From Cytophagales bacterium (GTDB lineage Bacteria; Bacteroidota; Bacteroidia; Cytophagales; UBA9547), in the NCBI GenBank assembly GCA_013297755.1, contig JAAFIH010000019.1, positions 25,789-89,788 on the forward strand: a stretch of 64,000 nt of DNA. The letters are read 5' to 3'. Positions 17,008 through 28,100 of this stretch are shown here, one piece after another. The notes beneath the pieces were generated by a model. It had not been told where the DNA came from and ran no database searches. It saw nothing but the letters and a program-made list of their open reading frames with translations. The first letter of the stretch is position 1, and every line of letters begins with the position of its first letter. The position numbers and the translations under genes are program-made.

Positions 17008-18234
17008 ATGATAGCAAAAGAAAAATCATTTTTTTATATAAATATCCAAGAAAAACTAATTCCAACTTTAATTTGTTTTTTATTAATATGCTTTAGAAAT
17101 GTAGATTTTTTAATTCATCCCATTTTTAGCCAAGAAGAAGGATCGATTATGTTTGCGAGAGCATATCATTTGGGCTGGGATTCACTTTTTATGCCACATG
17201 GTGGATATTGGCAATTTTTTCAAAACTTTATTACGATTATAAGTGCAAAGTATTTTTCGTTAGAAAATGCTCCCATTCTTACAACTTATTTGTCAATAAT
17301 TGTAAATATAACTCCCGTTTTGCTCATATATTATGGCAAAAGTCTTGATTTCTTATCTAATATCAATAAATTTTTTGTTTCTATATTAATAGTACTTTCA
17401 ATGCCAGCTAACTTTAGTTATTCAATTACCAATTCTCATTTTGTGTTAGGTTTAATTGTTGCTTTAGTGCTTTTCACTGATTATAATCGAGCAAATTCAT
17501 TTAGCTATTTTGTATCAATTTTATTTATTATAATTTCTGGACTTTCTGGTGTAATTCCTGTCATGCTAGCTCCATTGTTTTTATTGAAGTATTTTCAATC
17601 TAAAAATAAAACAATATTGATACAATTATTACTAATTATGATTTGTTTTTTTGTTCAAATATATTTTTTTTCAATGTCATATTTTCAAAACGATGAGTAT
17701 GTTCATATTCGTAGGTTCAATAATTTTAATTTAGAGTACATCTCTTTCAAATTTATCATATCCTTTTTAGTATCTAATTTTAGTAGTCTTAACGAAAACA
17801 TCAATAGACCACTCATGTTGGTATCTTTAGTAGCTTTTTTGTGGATATGTTACAAAAATAGAGCTCAAAAAACCTATTTAATGCTTATTTTTACTATTTT
17901 ACTAACTTCAATTTTGTCAATGGCTTTATCACAAAGCCTTGCTGGAGGAGCACGCTATTTTTATGTTTCAAATATATTTTTTGCAGTAATTGTGTGTTAT
18001 TATTACCAACAAACCAAGTTTAAGATTTTCAACTGGTTAATCATTCTTTTTATTACATTTTCTGGTCTAGATTATAAAACCTCACATGTACAAATGCAAT
18101 GGATGAAAAAAATATATTGGAAAGAAGAGGTTAAAAATTATAGAAATAACCCATCTTACCCTCTTAATATATATCCAGTTGAAATTGCTGGAAATGGAGA
18201 ACAAACAAATTGGAGTATTATATTACAAGAGTAA
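17008..18234 (+). CDS. GT-C-like polytopic membrane protein
   Basis: 408 aa with about nine or ten membrane segments. The first periplasmic loop has FSQEEGSIMFARAYHLGWDSLF followed by a P-H-x-G-Y motif, the pattern of lipid-linked-sugar glycosyltransferases of the GT-C fold (acidic pair in loop 1). No close family was recognised. It lies between a broken and an intact copy of the retropepsin-like gene, so it was probably inserted there. Function beyond a likely envelope glycan role is unknown. Confidence 0.5.
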   Translation: MIAKEKSFFYINIQEKLIPTLICFLLICFRNVDFLIHPIFSQEEGSIMFARAYHLGWDSLFMPHGGYWQFFQNFITIISAKYFSLENAPILTTYLSIIVNITPVLLIYYGKSLDFLSNINKFFVSILIVLSMPANFSYSITNSHFVLGLIVALVLFTDYNRANSFSYFVSILFIIISGLSGVIPVMLAPLFLLKYFQSKNKTILIQLLLIMICFFVQIYFFSMSYFQNDEYVHIRRFNNFNLEYISFKFIISFLVSNFSSLNENINRPLMLVSLVAFLWICYKNRAQKTYLMLIFTILLTSILSMALSQSLAGGARYFYVSNIFFAVIVCYYYQQTKFKIFNWLIILFITFSGLDYKTSHVQMQWMKKIYWKEEVKNYRNNPSYPLNIYPVEIAGNGEQTNWSIILQE

Positions 18235-18322
18235 ATTTATTGAAATTTATTACTTGATTAAAGATAAAAATAAACATACAACTAAACTCAAAATTTTTGT
18301 AAATTTGTAAAAAACTTGTATT

Positions 18323-18700
18323 ATGTCTATCATCAAAAATCCATTATTATTTGTAGGCTCCAAAGGAGAAAAAAACTTGTATGCTCTTTTTGATAGTGGA
18401 GCTAATCTAAGCTGCATCAATCCAGAATTTGTGGATGAAATAGAAGAAAAAGTACATTTAGGTAGAATTAGAAAAATCGCTACTGCTTCTGAAGGACATT
18501 TTATTGAAGTTGAATATCGAGTAACTCTTGATTTTTATATGAACGATGCCTTGCTAAGCGATGAGTTTTTAGTAGTCCCAGGACTGAGCGAAGAAGTAAT
18601 CATAGGTGCTGCCACCATGCAAAAATGGCGTATAAAACTAGATTTTGAGCATGACAAAGCCATTGTAGACCCAAAAGTGGCTAGAATGCAATTGATTTAA
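18323..18700 (+). CDS. retropepsin-like aspartic protease, copy 2
   Basis: 125-aa single-lobe aspartyl protease of the clan AA retropepsin type: catalytic D24-S-G-A in LFDSGANLS, then the C-terminal E-E-V-I-I-G-A-x-x-M-Q-K-W strand/helix typical of the fold. It must dimerise to be active. There is no signal peptide. It forms a tandem pair with the gene at 18731; the two are nearly identical at both ends and differ mainly in residues about 36-62. Confidence 0.75.
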   Translation: MSIIKNPLLFVGSKGEKNLYALFDSGANLSCINPEFVDEIEEKVHLGRIRKIATASEGHFIEVEYRVTLDFYMNDALLSDEFLVVPGLSEEVIIGAATMQKWRIKLDFEHDKAIVDPKVARMQLI

Positions 18701-18730
18701 TTTATGTTCTATAATAAATATTCAAGTATT

Positions 18731-19123
18731 ATGTCTATCATCAAAAATCCATTATTATTTGTAGGCTCCAAAGGAGAAAAAAACTTGTATGCTCTTTTTG
18801 ATAGTGGAGCTAATCTAAGCTGCATCAATCCAGAGTTTGTAGAAGAACTTGGAAATAAAGAATCATTAGGTAGAATAAGGCAAATTGCAACAGCTGCAGT
18901 TGGACATTATATTGAAGTTAAATATGTTGTGCGACTAGACTTTTATATGAATGATGCTTTGCTGAGTGATGAATTTTTGGTAGTTCCTGGACTGAGCGAA
19001 GAAGTAATCATAGGTGCTGCCACCATGCAAAAATGGCGTATAAAACTTGATTTTGAGCATGACAAAGCCATTTTTGATCCTAAATTTGAAGATTTAAAAA
19101 TGGTTTCCGTTTATGAAATTTAG
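18731..19123 (+). CDS. retropepsin-like aspartic protease, copy 3
   Basis: Same family as the gene 30 bp upstream. I place the start at ATG 18731 (MSIIKNP), matching both other copies, rather than the in-frame ATG at 18704. D24-S-G-A and the I-I-G-A...W-R-I-K-L-D-F end are conserved. The C-terminus carries about ten extra residues (FEDLKMVSVYEI). Tandem duplication with a variable middle suggests diversification of the flap/substrate region. Confidence 0.75.
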   Translation: MSIIKNPLLFVGSKGEKNLYALFDSGANLSCINPEFVEELGNKESLGRIRQIATAAVGHYIEVKYVVRLDFYMNDALLSDEFLVVPGLSEEVIIGAATMQKWRIKLDFEHDKAIFDPKFEDLKMVSVYEI

Positions 19124-19287
19124 CTAGATTTAATTAATTTTTTATTTAAAAAATATTTTAAATTAAAATAAAGACAAACTATATTTCTGTTGTAACTATT
19201 AAAAAATTATTTATTTCAAGTCTATTTTACATCAAATAAAATAGGCCTTAGAAAATATAATTTTAATATCAAATTCATTGCATACTA

Positions 19288-19845
19288 ATGTCAATAAAAT
19301 TAAAAAAAGGAAATACTTTTAATCTAACTAAAGAAGAACCAAATCTAACTAAAATTATGATTGGACTTGGTTGGGAGGTGGCACATGGTGGCTTAGACCT
19401 AGATGCTTCTATATTTATGGTTGGTAATAATTTGAAGATTATTAACGATAATTATTTTATTTTTTATAATAATCTACGCTCTCCAGATGGTTCTACACAA
19501 CACACTGGAGATAACAGAACTGGCTTGGGAGAAGGAGACGATGAAATGATTTTGATTAATTTAAGCTTGGTTGATGCCCAAGTAAAAGAAATTATCATTG
19601 TAGTTTCTATTTATGATCATTACAATAAAAATTTGACTTTTGGGCTTTTGAAAGAAGCGTTTATTAGAGTGTATGATGTTGAAAGAAAAAGAGAAGTTGT
19701 TTACTATGATTTAGATGCACAATTTCCAAATGATAAAGCTATTGCATTAGGAAAATTGGTTAGAGACAATAATGAATGGACTTTTGTTGCTATTTCTGAG
19801 GGTAATTTAGAGGGTTTGCAAGGGTTTGTAAACTTTTATGGATAA
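19288..19845 (+). CDS. terD: TerD-family protein
   Basis: 185 aa with the family hallmarks: IGLGWE, the acidic calcium-binding segment L-D-L-D-A-S (D37, D39), the central HTGDNRTGLGEGDDE loop and a C-terminal W-T-F-V-A-I-S-E-G. TerD proteins bind Ca2+ and are linked to tellurite, phage and stress responses. Here it stands alone with no terA/B/C/E beside it, so tellurite resistance should not be assumed. Confidence 0.9.
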   Translation: MSIKLKKGNTFNLTKEEPNLTKIMIGLGWEVAHGGLDLDASIFMVGNNLKIINDNYFIFYNNLRSPDGSTQHTGDNRTGLGEGDDEMILINLSLVDAQVKEIIIVVSIYDHYNKNLTFGLLKEAFIRVYDVERKREVVYYDLDAQFPNDKAIALGKLVRDNNEWTFVAISEGNLEGLQGFVNFYG

Positions 19846-20464
19846 TATATTGTACTTGTAATTAAAAAGTTTTTCATAAGGTATGGACTTTTAAAATTGT
19901 ACTTAATTTTTTCAAAATTATTGACTTCTTTCTCAATATTTCTTACAAATTTCATTTGTGGAGTTAATAGTAGAATTCAATTTGATTAATCACAAAAATG
20001 CGTTACCTGGCTATTAAAATAAAAAAATATTGGCTTAAATGTAATAATATTAGCTCAAAAATTATAGCAAACAAAGCCCTTGCACATCTTGGATTCTGCT
20101 AAATTATAGCATAAATTGGATTGGGACAGGAGTTTTTAAATAAATTACTTTAAAAGCGTATACTTCTTATAATTAATAAATAAATTATTGTATTGGAATT
20201 TTGACGAAATTTACAAAATTTTTAAAAAAATATAAAAAAAATATTAAACACAAATATTATCCACATATTGATTAAACTTTAAAATCTGTATTATTTTTAT
20301 TTATATTTTGTAAATATTATTTTTTTGATAATAAAATATTTCAGTTTCATATAATTAAATCTCCAAAAAACTATATTAAACAACAATTTTAATGTATATT
20401 TACTTTTGTTTATATTTTGATTAAAAAATCAAAAAGTTAAAAATTAGTTATTTATTATATTAAA
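19846..20464. other. 619-bp AT-rich non-coding region
   Basis: No gene of credible quality in either strand. A small palindrome TGCTA/TAGCA lies near 20097-20111, and an 8-bp inverted repeat TTTTGATT/AATCAAAA (20415-20422, 20427-20434) sits about 30 bp before the NTT operon. The latter may be an operator or part of the promoter. Otherwise poly-A/T sequence. Confidence 0.5.
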
Positions 20465-23400
20465 ATGGCAAATTTTATACAAAAATTACTAGAAATCGAA
20501 CCCAAAGAACAGAAACCAGTATTGCTTTTATTGGCAAATTCGTTTTGTATAGGCGTGTTTATAGTAAGTTATGATGTGGCAGCTAGCTCAATTTTTTTGG
20601 ATACTTTCGGTAAAGAATATCTTACTATTTTACCCATTTTTTCGGGTATTTCTGGTATGATTTTTACCTATATTTTTGGCTTTTTTCAACGTAGAATTCA
20701 ATTCACAACCCTAGCCATGATATGTTTTTTATTGATTACATCCATTGCAGCAACTATGTTTGTGGGCTTAGAATATCTCCAGATTCCTCAACTAAAGTTT
20801 GCTTCTTACCTATTTTTGGGGCCAATCAATTCCATTTTTATCCTTTGTTTTTATGGTACTGTATCTCGCTCTTTTTCTTTGAAAAGAGAAAAACACATGA
20901 CCAACACCGTAGATCAAGGACAAATGATAGCCACAGCTATTTCGTTTTTTGTAGTATTTTTTATTTCTGATTATGTAGATAATATTTATCATTTTTTTAT
21001 TGTTAGCGTTTTAAGCGGATTTCTTACTTTTGTATTTATGCTCATTTTTGTGATTGCCTATACCAAAAAAGAAGGCTCAAACATAAGGCGTGCCACTATG
21101 GTAGAAAAAGCAAAAGTAGTAGACATGGTTCGCACACCTTATATTAGAATGGTATGTTTATTATTTTTGGTTTCAGTAGTGGCTACTATTTTCTTAGAAT
21201 ATTCTTTTTTGAGTGTTACTACCCAAAAATATACAGATATCAACGAATTGGCACAATTTTTGGGAGTTTTTGGTGGAATAGTTACTGTGGTTAGCTTTTT
21301 TTTACAAACCTTTGTGGCCGATTTAGCCATCAAAAACTATGGAGCTAAAATATCTCTTATCGTTATTCCTACCATATTAGGATTATTTGCAGTGTTGGCC
21401 TCTATTATTGGCACAGTATTTGGCTACACCATCGAAACTGGCAGCTTTATACTGTTTTTTTTATTTTTGGCCATGAGCAAAATGTTTTTGCAATCTCTCA
21501 AAGAAGCCTTTGAAGACCCAATCGTAAAAACACTTTTTATCCCCCTAGATGGCAATACAAGATATGATATTCAAACCAAAGTAGAGGGTTTTTTTAAAGA
21601 ATTTTCTGCCTTTACAGCTGGTATATTATTGACAGTTTTGAGTTTTTTAAAATTTTTCGACCTTATATTTTATTCTTACTTTTTGGTAGGAATTTGTTTG
21701 GCCTATTTTTTTATAGTGATTCGCCTTTTTGTAGAATATCGAAAAACCCTAACCAATACTTTACAAAATCAACATGGAAACAATGAATTTCTTACATCCA
21801 AAGATTATGAAGTTACAGATGTACTCAACAAAGAATTACTCAAAAAAAATACAACCATTCAAATTTTTACTTTAAAATTGATGGAAAAATTAGAACCTAT
21901 CTTGGCAGTAAAAAAACTAAGTGAATATTTGCAAGGACAAGACACCACCTTAAAACAATATGCCATTCAAAGATTAACCAACAAAAACGAAGAAAACCAT
22001 CTAAAAATAATAGAATCTATCTCTATAAATGAAAAAGATGAAACCATCAGAAAATTAGCAAAAGATGCCATTTCGGAACTTCAAAAAACAAACGCTATTG
22101 AAATAAATCCCACATATACGTATACATTAGTAAAGTCAAAAAAAAATAAAGATAGAATACTCGCTTGCCAACTTATAGCTAGAACATATCAAGATGTTTA
22201 TTTGCCGCAACTCATGCTACTACTTCGAGATTCTGATGTAGATGTTCGCTGCGAGGCCATACTTACCTGTGCTAAAGTTGATAAACAAGAGACTTGGCCT
22301 GTACTAATTGAATATTTGGGTTCTTATACATTTACAAATATTTCTGCATCAGTATTAATTTCGTTTGAAACCAAAGTTTTGCCTGCACTAGAAGCAGCAT
22401 TTTATAAGACTGGACAAACAGAACAAATCCAAGAAAAAATTATTCAAATTTTTGGACGCATAGGTGGACAACAAGTAATAGATATTTTATGGAATAAAAT
22501 TGATCTTCCTAATAAAAAAATTGTAAATAATGTGCTTTTGTGCTTAACCAATTGTGGTTTTAAACCAGAAGGCGAAAAAATAAATAGAATAAAACAAGCC
22601 ATAGAAACCGACATTGGAAATTCGGCCTGGATAGTAGCTGCCATAACTGAAATACCAGAAGACGATTTTGCAATGCCCCTTAAAAATGCCCTAGAAGAGG
22701 AAATTATATTTAATTTTGAAAACATTTATATGCTTTTGGCTTTGATATATGATCCACAAGCCATAAAATTAGTAAAAGAAAATATAGAATCTGGAGACGA
22801 AGGTGTGGTATATGCTGTAGAATTACTAGATGTGTTTTTGGCCGATGATTTAAAAGTAATTTTGTTTCCACTTGTCGAAGATATAACACAAAACGAACGA
22901 AACGAGCGTTTGCAAAGTTATTTTCCAAGACAAAAGTTGGATAAAATAGAAGTTCTGAGACAAATTATCAACAGAGATTACAACAGCATCAATAAATGGA
23001 CCAAAGCCTGTGCCATCCATGCTTTTGGCTGTATGCAAGAGGCCGCTATGTGTGATGATTTAACCGCAAATTTGTTTCATCCAGACGCACTTTTGAGAGA
23101 AGTTTCGGCTATTGCAATTTATAAAAAATCATCTGAAACTTACTTTTCTAATGCTCAAAGACTTGGCGAATCTATCAAAAAAGAATTAGATTATTTGGTA
23201 CTACCAACTCATTCAAGTCATTTCACTAATCCATACAAATCTAGATTTGATAAAATAATGTTTCTTAAAACCATGCCCTCTTTTGAAAATGTGCCTGGTG
23301 TGATTTTATTTGAATTTGTAGAATTAATTAAAGAGCATCATTTTGATAAAAATCAAATTGTTCTGAAAGCTGGGCCTGCCTCTGATTTGCCACTTATTAT

Positions 23401-23671
23401 AATAGTTTCTGGAGCTTGTTACACCAAAAATGAAAAAGATGGAAAAGTAAGCCCATTACCAAACAAAGAGTTGATTGGCGAAACCAATATTTTGAATGAA
23501 GATGTGATAGAAGAAAATATCATTGCTGAAGAGAATTCGCTTTTATTTTTAATTGATAAAGATCAATTTTACGAACAAATTTATGATAACTTTGAAATAG
23601 CAAAAGAACTAATAGAAGTTGTGGGAAAGAAAAATTTTGTACCACAAAGATTTACCATAGAATCAAAATAA
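20465..23671 (+). CDS. NTT/MFS-like transporter with HEAT repeats and cNMP-binding domain
   Basis: 1068 aa. Residues 1-410 form about 12 membrane helices of the ATP/ADP-antiporter-like (NTT) major facilitator type. Residues about 440-880 are helical pairs of HEAT/armadillo type (LRDSDVDVRCEAI; DALLREVSAIAIYK). Residues about 935-1055 resemble a cyclic-nucleotide-binding beta-roll (VLKAGPASDLPLIIIVSGACY, ELIGETNIL). The sugar-phosphate contact Arg of true cNMP sites is not evident, so ligand binding may be lost. It is the first gene of a tight array; the next starts 4 bp after its stop. Nucleotide transport is plausible, but a sensor role coupled to the TIR and STAND genes is also possible. 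Confidence 0.75.
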   Translation: MANFIQKLLEIEPKEQKPVLLLLANSFCIGVFIVSYDVAASSIFLDTFGKEYLTILPIFSGISGMIFTYIFGFFQRRIQFTTLAMICFLLITSIAATMFVGLEYLQIPQLKFASYLFLGPINSIFILCFYGTVSRSFSLKREKHMTNTVDQGQMIATAISFFVVFFISDYVDNIYHFFIVSVLSGFLTFVFMLIFVIAYTKKEGSNIRRATMVEKAKVVDMVRTPYIRMVCLLFLVSVVATIFLEYSFLSVTTQKYTDINELAQFLGVFGGIVTVVSFFLQTFVADLAIKNYGAKISLIVIPTILGLFAVLASIIGTVFGYTIETGSFILFFLFLAMSKMFLQSLKEAFEDPIVKTLFIPLDGNTRYDIQTKVEGFFKEFSAFTAGILLTVLSFLKFFDLIFYSYFLVGICLAYFFIVIRLFVEYRKTLTNTLQNQHGNNEFLTSKDYEVTDVLNKELLKKNTTIQIFTLKLMEKLEPILAVKKLSEYLQGQDTTLKQYAIQRLTNKNEENHLKIIESISINEKDETIRKLAKDAISELQKTNAIEINPTYTYTLVKSKKNKDRILACQLIARTYQDVYLPQLMLLLRDSDVDVRCEAILTCAKVDKQETWPVLIEYLGSYTFTNISASVLISFETKVLPALEAAFYKTGQTEQIQEKIIQIFGRIGGQQVIDILWNKIDLPNKKIVNNVLLCLTNCGFKPEGEKINRIKQAIETDIGNSAWIVAAITEIPEDDFAMPLKNALEEEIIFNFENIYMLLALIYDPQAIKLVKENIESGDEGVVYAVELLDVFLADDLKVILFPLVEDITQNERNERLQSYFPRQKLDKIEVLRQIINRDYNSINKWTKACAIHAFGCMQEAAMCDDLTANLFHPDALLREVSAIAIYKKSSETYFSNAQRLGESIKKELDYLVLPTHSSHFTNPYKSRFDKIMFLKTMPSFENVPGVILFEFVELIKEHHFDKNQIVLKAGPASDLPLIIIVSGACYTKNEKDGKVSPLPNKELIGETNILNEDVIEENIIAEENSLLFLIDKDQFYEQIYDNFEIAKELIEVVGKKNFVPQRFTIESK

Positions 23672-23675
23672 AAAA

Positions 23676-25133
23676 ATGCATAATAATACTATTTTTGAGT
23701 ACGATATTTATATAAGTTTTGCAAGGACCGACAACACTGCCCCTGCCGAAGGTGGAGAGGCTTGGGTAAATAGTTTTAGGAAATTTTTAGAAACAATTAT
23801 TGAGCAAATTTTGGGCGAAAAACCCAAAATATTAGGGTATTCAAATCACGAAAAACCTACAAAAAATGAGTTATTAAAAGCAGGTATTTTTATTACTATT
23901 TTATCGCCCGAATACATCAAAAATATTGGTTGTGTAGAAGAACTGATAGAGTTTTCTGAAAGCACAATTCTACCACAAATATATAAAGTAGTCAAATTTC
24001 CAGTGGCCATTACCGATCAACCCAAGTGTTTGCAGGCACTTCTTAGCTACAATTTGTACGATGTAGATGCTATTTCTGGCGATGTAAAAGAATTTACCGA
24101 ATTTTTTAGCACCAATGCAGAACGTAAATTTTGGCTCAAAATAGTAGATTTGGCTTACGATATTGCCACTGCCATTCGCAAAAATAGATTAATCGAAATA
24201 AATATAGCCCCAGAAACTACTCAAATATCCAAAACAGTGTATCTGGCCGAAGTAGCTAACGATTTGCAAATGCACCGAGATAACATAAAACGTGAACTTA
24301 TCAGGCATGGTTTTGTGGTATTGCCCGACAAAGAGCTGCCAACTTCAAAAACCGAACTTGAAGTCTCAATTCGCAAAGACTTAGAACGTAGTCGCCTTTC
24401 GATACATCTTATTGGCGATATGTATGGCGAATTAATAGCTGACAACGAAATTTCCATTTTAGATTTTCAAAATCAACTTGCCGCAGAACATAATAATCTA
24501 CATGGAATAAAAAATGATTTTAACAATGATTTTAATCGCTTGATTTGGATTTCGCCAGATGCCACTTTGGAAAACGATAAACAAAAAATATTCGTTGATA
24601 ATTTACGCAGAGATATAGAATATGCCGAGAACTCAGAAATTGTACAGTCCCCTATCGAAGGATTCAAAACCATGATTTTGCAACTTATTTATGGATTTAC
24701 TAACCAAAATAATTTTGTAAAATCAAAAAAAGAAAAAATAGGGCATACTATATATGTGATGTACGACCAAGTAGACCAATATGAAGCAAAACAATTAATT
24801 GATTTTTTGAAATATCAAAATTTTGATGTAATATCGCCAGAGTTTGATGGTAAATTATTAGAACTAAGAGAAAAACATCTCGAAAATTTAAAAATTTGTG
24901 ATTTTGGTTTTATTTACTTAAATCAAGTCAATGATTTGTGGATTCAAATGAAATATTTAGATCTACTAAAGGCACCTGGACTAGGACGTAATAAAGCTGA
25001 AATAAAAAAAGCATTTTTGATTAGCAAAAATGCCAAACAAAGAATTGAATCATTGAAAAAATTTACAATCCCAGCATTTCATTATACAGATGGTGCACAA
25101 ACTGAAATAATTAACTTCCTAAAACAAAAATAA
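23676..25133 (+). CDS. triple TIR-like domain protein
   Basis: 485 aa with three related alpha/beta units. Unit 1 (9-175) is a recognisable TIR: YDIYISFAR, ITILSPEYIKN and C86-V-E-E89-L, the place of the catalytic Glu of NAD-cleaving TIRs. Unit 2 (186-340) opens KTVYLAEV, with ELIRHGFVVLPD and SIHLIGDMYG, like the TIR-related domain next to NTPases. Unit 3 (356-485) opens TIYVMYD, with LKYQNFDVISP and CDFGFIYL. The protein is cytosolic (no signal or membrane segment). It stands between the transporter (4 bp) and the STAND NTPase (1 bp), so it is probably the effector or adaptor of that NTPase. Confidence 0.75.
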   Translation: MHNNTIFEYDIYISFARTDNTAPAEGGEAWVNSFRKFLETIIEQILGEKPKILGYSNHEKPTKNELLKAGIFITILSPEYIKNIGCVEELIEFSESTILPQIYKVVKFPVAITDQPKCLQALLSYNLYDVDAISGDVKEFTEFFSTNAERKFWLKIVDLAYDIATAIRKNRLIEINIAPETTQISKTVYLAEVANDLQMHRDNIKRELIRHGFVVLPDKELPTSKTELEVSIRKDLERSRLSIHLIGDMYGELIADNEISILDFQNQLAAEHNNLHGIKNDFNNDFNRLIWISPDATLENDKQKIFVDNLRRDIEYAENSEIVQSPIEGFKTMILQLIYGFTNQNNFVKSKKEKIGHTIYVMYDQVDQYEAKQLIDFLKYQNFDVISPEFDGKLLELREKHLENLKICDFGFIYLNQVNDLWIQMKYLDLLKAPGLGRNKAEIKKAFLISKNAKQRIESLKKFTIPAFHYTDGAQTEIINFLKQK

Positions 25134-25134
25134 C

Positions 25135-28100
25135 ATGATGGAAGATACAAAAACTGGTAGAGTGGCCGTAGAACAAGCCATACAAACCGATAATAAAACA
25201 TACTCAAACCCTTTTCCAGGGTTGCGACCATTTGGCATGGACGAAAGTCATTTGTTTTTTGGGCGTGAAGGACAGAGCGATGAAGTATTAAGAAAACTAT
25301 CCGAAAACAAGTTTTGTGCTGTTATTGGTGCCTCTGGTTCTGGTAAATCATCGTTTATATATTGTGGCGTAATTCCGATTTTATATGGTGGATTTCTTAC
25401 CAAAATTGGTACAAATTGGGATGTAATTGTAACTCGTCCTGGAGCTGGTCCATTTGATAACCTAGCCTCTTCTATTCTCAAAAAAGATAAAGAATACAAG
25501 TTATTGGATGCCGATGATAAGCAAATCAAAAAAACTATCATCTCTACATTACTCAAAAGTAGTTCTCTTGGATTGATAGAGGCTGTTAGCCAATTTACTA
25601 ATACCGAAAACAAAAATATATTACTTATTGTCGATCAATTTGAGGAATTATTTAGATTCAAAAAAAATGAAGAGTCCAATGGACTAAGCGAATCTTTGGC
25701 TTACGTTAATTTGTTGGTTCAGACCATCGAAACCCTCAACGCACCTATTTATGTAGCGATAACCATGCGTTCGGATTTTATAGGCGATTGTGCTCAATTT
25801 CCTCAACTGACCAAACTGATCAATCAAAGCAATTATTTGATTCCTCAGATGACAAGAGAGCAAAAAAGAGCTGCTATTGTAGGACCAATCTCTGTGGCTG
25901 GTGGCAAAATATCATCTAGACTTTTGCAACAAGTACTCAGCGATTTGGGCGATAATACAGACCAATTACCTATTTTGGCACATTCGCTGATGCGAACTTT
26001 CGATTATTGGGTCGAAAACCATGATTTGAGCGAGCCATTAGATTTGCAACATTATGAAGCCATAGGCACCATGTCGGGTGCATTATCACAACATGCCAAC
26101 GAGGCTTACGATGAGTTAGATAGCCGCCAAAAAGATATTTGTGCCTCTATTTTTAAATGTATTACCGAAAAAAGTGGCGATTCTGATGGTATTCGTAGAC
26201 CTACAAAAGTAAGTACCATTGCCCAAATTGCAAATTGTGATGCCGAAGAGGTAATCAATGTAGTAGAGGTATTTCGCAAACCAGGTCGTTCTTTGTTGAT
26301 GCCTGCCGTAGGCACAAGATTAAAAAATGATTCTGTGATAGATATTTCTCACGAATCGTTGATGAGAATTTGGGTAAGATTAAAAAACTGGGTAGACGAA
26401 GAAGGCCAAGCCGTAGAAATGTATTTGCGACTTTCGGATGCTTCTGCCAAATATCAAACTGGAAAATCAGGAATGTGGAGACCACCTGATTTGCAATTGG
26501 CTCTTAATTGGCAAGAAAAAAACAACCCTACTTTAGTTTGGGGCCAAAGATATAACCCTGCCTACGAACGCACGATGGTATTTTTGGAAACTAGCAAAAA
26601 GGCTTTTGAAACTGAGCAAAAAGTGAAAGAGGAGATGCAAAAAAAACGTCTTCGCCAATCCAAATTAGTAGCCATTATTATGTCTATTTTTGCTATTTTC
26701 GCTATTGTGGCCTTGGTATTTTCTTACATGCAAAAACTCGAAGCTGATAAGCAAACTGAATTAGCCAAAATACAAAAAGTAGAAGCTGATAAACAGAAAA
26801 CTATAGCTATCCAAAAAGAAAAAGATGCATTAAAAGCACAACAGCTGGCACAAGTAAAAGAAAAAGAAGCCATAATATCGGCAGAAGAAGCCAAAAAACA
26901 AGCTGAATTAGCACGATTGTCGGCAGAGGAGGCCAATAAACAAAAAGCTATTGCCCAACGAAGTGAACAACTTGCCAAACAACAATCAAAAATTGCCCAA
27001 GAGCAACGATTGTTGGCACTAGCTAGTGAGCAAAAAGCCATGGAGCAATCCAAATTGGCAGAATTGAGTGCTACTGATGCCCGCAAACAACGATTATTAT
27101 CAATTGCACAAGCTATGGCTGTAAAATCTTTAGGGATTTACGATACCACAACTAGAGCTTTGGTGGCTCAACAAGCCTATCAATTTAATAAAATGTTTGA
27201 TGGCAATCCTCACAACCATGATATTTATGATGCCTTATATTATGCCAATAAACATCTTTTTCATGATTCATACAATAACCTAAAAGGACATTCAGATGCT
27301 GTGCGTTCGGTGGCTTTCAATAGCGATGGCAAAGAAATGTACACCACAGGCAGCGATGGCAAAATATTGAAATGGATAAAACAAGGCAATAAATTAACGA
27401 GTGTCAAATTTCATCAAAACTTATTTATCAATAGAATATTAAAAATAAGTAGCGATGATAAATATATGGCTGTTGCAGGCGAAGAACCCTACATTCAATT
27501 ATTTGATTTAAAAAACCCTGGTGCTGTGCCTATAAAATTATTTGGCCATAAAAGTAAAATAGGATCTATGGCTTTTACCCCAGATAACCAAAATATAGTA
27601 ACTGTAGGCGAAGATAGTGCCATAATATTACGAAATTTAGAAACAAAAAAATATTATACAGTGGCCAAAATAGGCAGCAAAATAAAAGCCATTGCCATAA
27701 GCCCAGATGGACAATTTGTAGCTGGTGGCGATGAAAATGGCAAAGTCTATCTTTGGGGTACATCTGGAGGAACTCAAATGTATGATTTGAAAATAAAAAA
27801 TATGAAAAAAATACTATCATTGACATATAGCTATGATGGAAAATTTTTGGCCATTGGCGATGAGTCTGGAAATATAAAAGTGTGGGATGCCATCAAAAAT
27901 GTACCTTTTGCCAACCCTTCGGGCCATAGAGCTAGAATCAATGATTTGAAATTTGACTACCAAAACAAAGTTTTGGCCTCCGCAAGTTTTGATGGAAGTG
28001 TAAGACTTTGGGATTTGGAACACTTAAACGAATCGCCAATAGTATTGCGAGACCATAATTCTTGGGTATGGTCTGTGGCTTTCAGCCCTGATGGTTCTAG

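Noticed and set aside
18704..18730. N-terminal extension of the third retropepsin-like gene
   Set aside because: The other two copies start at MSIIKNP; the nine extra codons are not shared.
19288..19845. Tellurite resistance locus
   Set aside because: Only terD is present; no terA, terB, terC or terE and no link to tellurite.
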